Positions 5,125 through 7,234 of a stretch of 7,234 nt of DNA are shown piece after piece. The position numbers and the translations under genes are program-made. The stretch is from contig CALKKA010000132.1 of NCBI GenBank assembly GCA_937995495.1, positions 1 to 7,234 on the forward strand, in the 5' to 3' direction. Each line of letters begins with the position of its first letter. Positions within the stretch are counted from its first letter, which is position 1. Below the pieces are notes generated by a model. The model worked only from the letters and a program-made list of their open reading frames with translations. It made no database searches and was not told the DNA's origin. Source of the DNA: an uncultured Phycisphaerae bacterium (GTDB taxonomy: Bacteria; Planctomycetota; Phycisphaerae; Sedimentisphaerales; Anaerohalosphaeraceae).

Positions 5125-6660
5125 TTACTTTTTGGAATGGTTCATTACGAACGCCGTCAATAATCGTACTCCAAATCCGATCGAACCGGGAGCGTCACCG
5201 GGATTGGCGCCCCAGACGCCCACTCCAGCCATATCGATATGTGCCCACCTGGCCTTCTCGGTAAACTGACTTAAGAATGCTGCTGCCGTACAGGCACCCC
5301 CCCACTTACCGCCAACATTCTTTAAATCGGCGATCTTACTTTTCATTTCTTCGACAAACTCGTCGTCACACGGCAGATGCCAAAGCCGCTCGCCGGTATT
5401 GTTAGAAGCCTCCTTTAGCCGATCAATGAGTTTGATGTCATTGCTCATCAAGCCAGCGCGTTTTTGTCCAATGGCGACCACGCATGCCCCTGTCAGCGTT
5501 GCAATATCGACAATTGAATGACAGCCGAGCTTCTCCGCATAGGTAATCGCATCACAGAGAATCATCCTGCCCTCGGCGTCTGTATTTTGGATCTCGACGG
5601 TCTTGCCACTAAATGTCGTAACAATGTCGCCTGGGCGATAACTGCCGGTGCCCGGCATGTTTTCAGCTGCAGGGATCAGTCCATAGACCGTGCATTTGGG
5701 CTTGAGCTGTGAAACGGCGTTCATTGCCCCAAGCACCGCAATGCCGCCGGATTTATCGAACTTCATATCATACATCCCCGCACCGGGCTTTAGACTAATG
5801 CCGCCTGAGTCAAATGTGACCGCCTTACCAACCAACCCGATCGTCGGTGTGTTTTTCGTCGCTCCGGCCGGAGTATATTGCAGAACGATCAACCGCGGCG
5901 GGGTCGCAGAGCCCTGTCCAACAGCAAGAATGCCGCCCATTTTTTTAGTCTTGAGCTGCTTATCATCCAGCACGGTACATCGCAGGGACGGGATACTTCG
6001 TGCGAGTTTTTTCGCTTCAGCCGCAAGCGTTACCGGGTTAATGACACTGCCCGGACGATTTGCAACCGTACGGGCATCATTCTGCGCCAGACCCGTTATC
6101 ATGCCAACCGAAACACCTTTCCGCAATTGTGATACGGTATTGGCATGCCTATCGGTGATCACGGCTTTGATGCGTGCAGGTGATTTACTGTTTTTGTCGG
6201 TGATAAATTCATCGTATCGATAGGCGCCAAAACAGGCGCCCTCAGCCAGTATTTGCCCAACTTGCATGGCATCCAGCTTGACCGAGGCGGAAATATCCGT
6301 ATGCAGTGACAGCAAGACCGACCTGGCTTTCAACTCGACAGCTTTTGATGTCGCAAGTGAGGCGCCCTTTCGCAGTGTCTCCGAATTGAGATCTTTGCGT
6401 TTACCAAGCCCCACCAGCAGGACTCGTGATGCCTTAATCTTCCCATCCGAATACAATAGACAACTGCTTCCCGGCTTGGCCTCAAAATCTCCCAGCTTTT
6501 TTACTTTTTCGATTCCGCTGTTCAGCTTTTTATTCAGCATCTTAACGAGCGAGTTTGCAGGAGAGTCCGAAAAGACCCCAACTGCCAAAAGGTCACCTGC
6601 CAACACCCAACAATCACCTTTTTGTACCTTAACCGAAATCTGAGTCAACGACTTCCCCAT
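5125..6660 (-). CDS. pepA: Leucyl aminopeptidase, M17 family (cytosol aminopeptidase)
   Basis: Removes N-terminal residues, preferring leucine-like ones, from peptides in the cytoplasm; a two-metal hexameric enzyme. Length is 511 residues, close to the roughly 500 of E. coli PepA. The N-terminal macrodomain-like part spans about 1-180 and the catalytic domain about 190-511. By spacing with E. coli PepA, the metal ligands are Lys279, Asp284, Asp302, Asp361 and Glu363, and the catalytic pair is Lys291 and Arg365; these lie in VGKAVTFDSGGISLKPG (277-293) and NTDAEGRMILCDA (359-371). The third metal-site motif reads FDKSGG (301-306) where many homologues have a DM-x-GAA form, but the aspartate is kept. 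ATG at 6660 has AAGGA eight bases upstream. It follows prfB by 33 nt and precedes folE by 33 nt, so it is probably co-transcribed; no functional link to pterins is evident. Confidence 0.95.
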   Translation of the reverse strand: MGKSLTQISVKVQKGDCWVLAGDLLAVGVFSDSPANSLVKMLNKKLNSGIEKVKKLGDFEAKPGSSCLLYSDGKIKASRVLLVGLGKRKDLNSETLRKGASLATSKAVELKARSVLLSLHTDISASVKLDAMQVGQILAEGACFGAYRYDEFITDKNSKSPARIKAVITDRHANTVSQLRKGVSVGMITGLAQNDARTVANRPGSVINPVTLAAEAKKLARSIPSLRCTVLDDKQLKTKKMGGILAVGQGSATPPRLIVLQYTPAGATKNTPTIGLVGKAVTFDSGGISLKPGAGMYDMKFDKSGGIAVLGAMNAVSQLKPKCTVYGLIPAAENMPGTGSYRPGDIVTTFSGKTVEIQNTDAEGRMILCDAITYAEKLGCHSIVDIATLTGACVVAIGQKRAGLMSNDIKLIDRLKEASNNTGERLWHLPCDDEFVEEMKSKIADLKNVGGKWGGACTAAAFLSQFTEKARWAHIDMAGVGVWGANPGDAPGSIGFGVRLLTAFVMNHSKK

Positions 6661-6693
6661 GCCTGGATTCCTTATCTGAAAATCACCTTCATT

Positions 6694-7234
6694 TTAGTGT
6701 TCTTTATTATTCTTCTGCGCCCGATGCCGCAAATAACTTTCGATAAATGCCTCGATATCACCGTCTAGCACCGACTGGACATTCCCCGCCTGATAATCGG
6801 TCCGATGGTCCTTGATCATTTGATAGGGTTGCAATACATAGCTGCGAATCTGATTGCCCCAGGCAATCTCACCCTTATTACTGTACAGTTTCGCCAATGC
6901 CGCATCGCGTTTCTGCTGCTCCAGCATGTACAACCGTCCCTTAAGCATTCGCATCGCTTCAGCCTTATTCTTGTGCTGGCTGCGGTCATTTTGACACTGC
7001 ACGACGATGTTTGTCGGCAAGTGTGTAATCCGTACGGCGGAACTGGTTTTGTTTACATGCTGACCGCCGGCCCCGCTGGCTCGGTAATAATCAATTCGCA
7101 GTTCTTTTTCGTCTATCTCGATATCAATATCGTCCCCAAAGTCCGGCATCACATCGACTGCTGCGAAACTGGTATGCCGTCTGCCCTGTGAATCGAACGG
7201 GCTGATCCTCACCAAGCGATGCACCCCCGTTTCA
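6694..7234 (-). CDS. prfB: Peptide chain release factor 2, C-terminal part (N-terminus beyond window)
   Basis: Reads UGA and UAA stop codons in the ribosome and triggers release of the finished protein. 179 residues plus two bases are visible; full-length RF2 is about 365, so roughly the first half lies off the right edge. The frame is still open at 7234, reading ETGVHRLVRISPF. A GTG at 7224-7222 is an internal valine here, not a start. The SPF tripeptide (7203-7195) is the RF2 stop-codon discriminator, as opposed to the PxT of RF1. The GGQ motif that reaches the peptidyl-transferase centre is at 7068-7060 in RASGAGGQHVNKTSSAVR. The C-terminal part, with SYVLQPYQMIKDHRT and DGDIEAFIESYL, is typical RF2. 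Whether the gene has the programmed +1 frameshift common in prfB cannot be seen, as that site would be near its 5' end. Confidence 0.97.
   Translation of the reverse strand, partial: ETGVHRLVRISPFDSQGRRHTSFAAVDVMPDFGDDIDIEIDEKELRIDYYRASGAGGQHVNKTSSAVRITHLPTNIVVQCQNDRSQHKNKAEAMRMLKGRLYMLEQQKRDAALAKLYSNKGEIAWGNQIRSYVLQPYQMIKDHRTDYQAGNVQSVLDGDIEAFIESYLRHRAQKNNKEH

Noticed and set aside
5690..6223. Plus-strand open frame of 177 codons opposite the aminopeptidase
   Set aside because: It is antisense to the catalytic core of pepA. Its composition mirrors the complement of that gene and no domain is visible.
7222..7224. GTG as a start of the release-factor gene
   Set aside because: The frame continues upstream to the window edge with the conserved ETGVHRLVRI stretch, so this GTG is an internal valine codon.

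Overview
The window is a compact bacterial chromosome segment in which every convincing gene lies on the minus strand, so transcription runs from high to low coordinates. Seven protein genes are present, two of them cut by the window edges. There are no RNA genes, CRISPR arrays, transposons or plus-strand genes I would defend. The organism is not certain. The base composition looks moderate. A double-domain 6-pyruvoyl-tetrahydropterin synthase and an aminopeptidase carrying FDKSGG in place of the usual DM-type metal motif make me think of the Planctomycetota or wider PVC group, but this is an impression, not a demonstration.

Right block (7234 down to 3719): the C-terminal half of peptide chain release factor 2 (prfB), then a leucyl aminopeptidase (M17, pepA-type), GTP cyclohydrolase I (folE) and a tandem PTPS/QueD-family protein. 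The first two gaps are 33 nt each, and folE and the PTPS gene share one base (TAATG). The block therefore looks like one transcription unit. FolE and the PTPS protein catalyse consecutive pterin steps: GTP to 7,8-dihydroneopterin triphosphate, then to 6-pyruvoyl- or 6-carboxy-tetrahydropterin. The PTPS protein contains two copies of the fold; only the second keeps the zinc and catalytic residues, and its Cys-x5-HGH spacing is that of animal-type PTPS rather than the Cys-x3-HGH of E. coli QueD.

Middle (3718 to 3383): a 336-nt AT-rich intergenic region. It holds a weak terminator candidate for the right block, a 9-bp perfect hairpin followed by a T tract that reads in the plus direction where no gene is visible, and a good extended -10 promoter for the left block.

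Left block (3382 to 1): a nucleotide-sugar cassette of UDP-glucose 6-dehydrogenase (ugd), UDP-glucuronate 4-epimerase and a DegT/WbpE-like PLP aminotransferase whose C-terminus runs off the left edge. The first two would supply UDP-glucuronate and UDP-galacturonate; the aminotransferase would make an amino sugar, presumably for a surface polysaccharide. The 44-nt gap between epimerase and aminotransferase contains a small degenerate heptanucleotide repeat.

Nothing here amounts to a clearly new biological system. The most unusual items are the double PTPS with a degenerate first domain, the orphan plus-facing hairpin with interleaved inverted repeats, and the heptad repeat.
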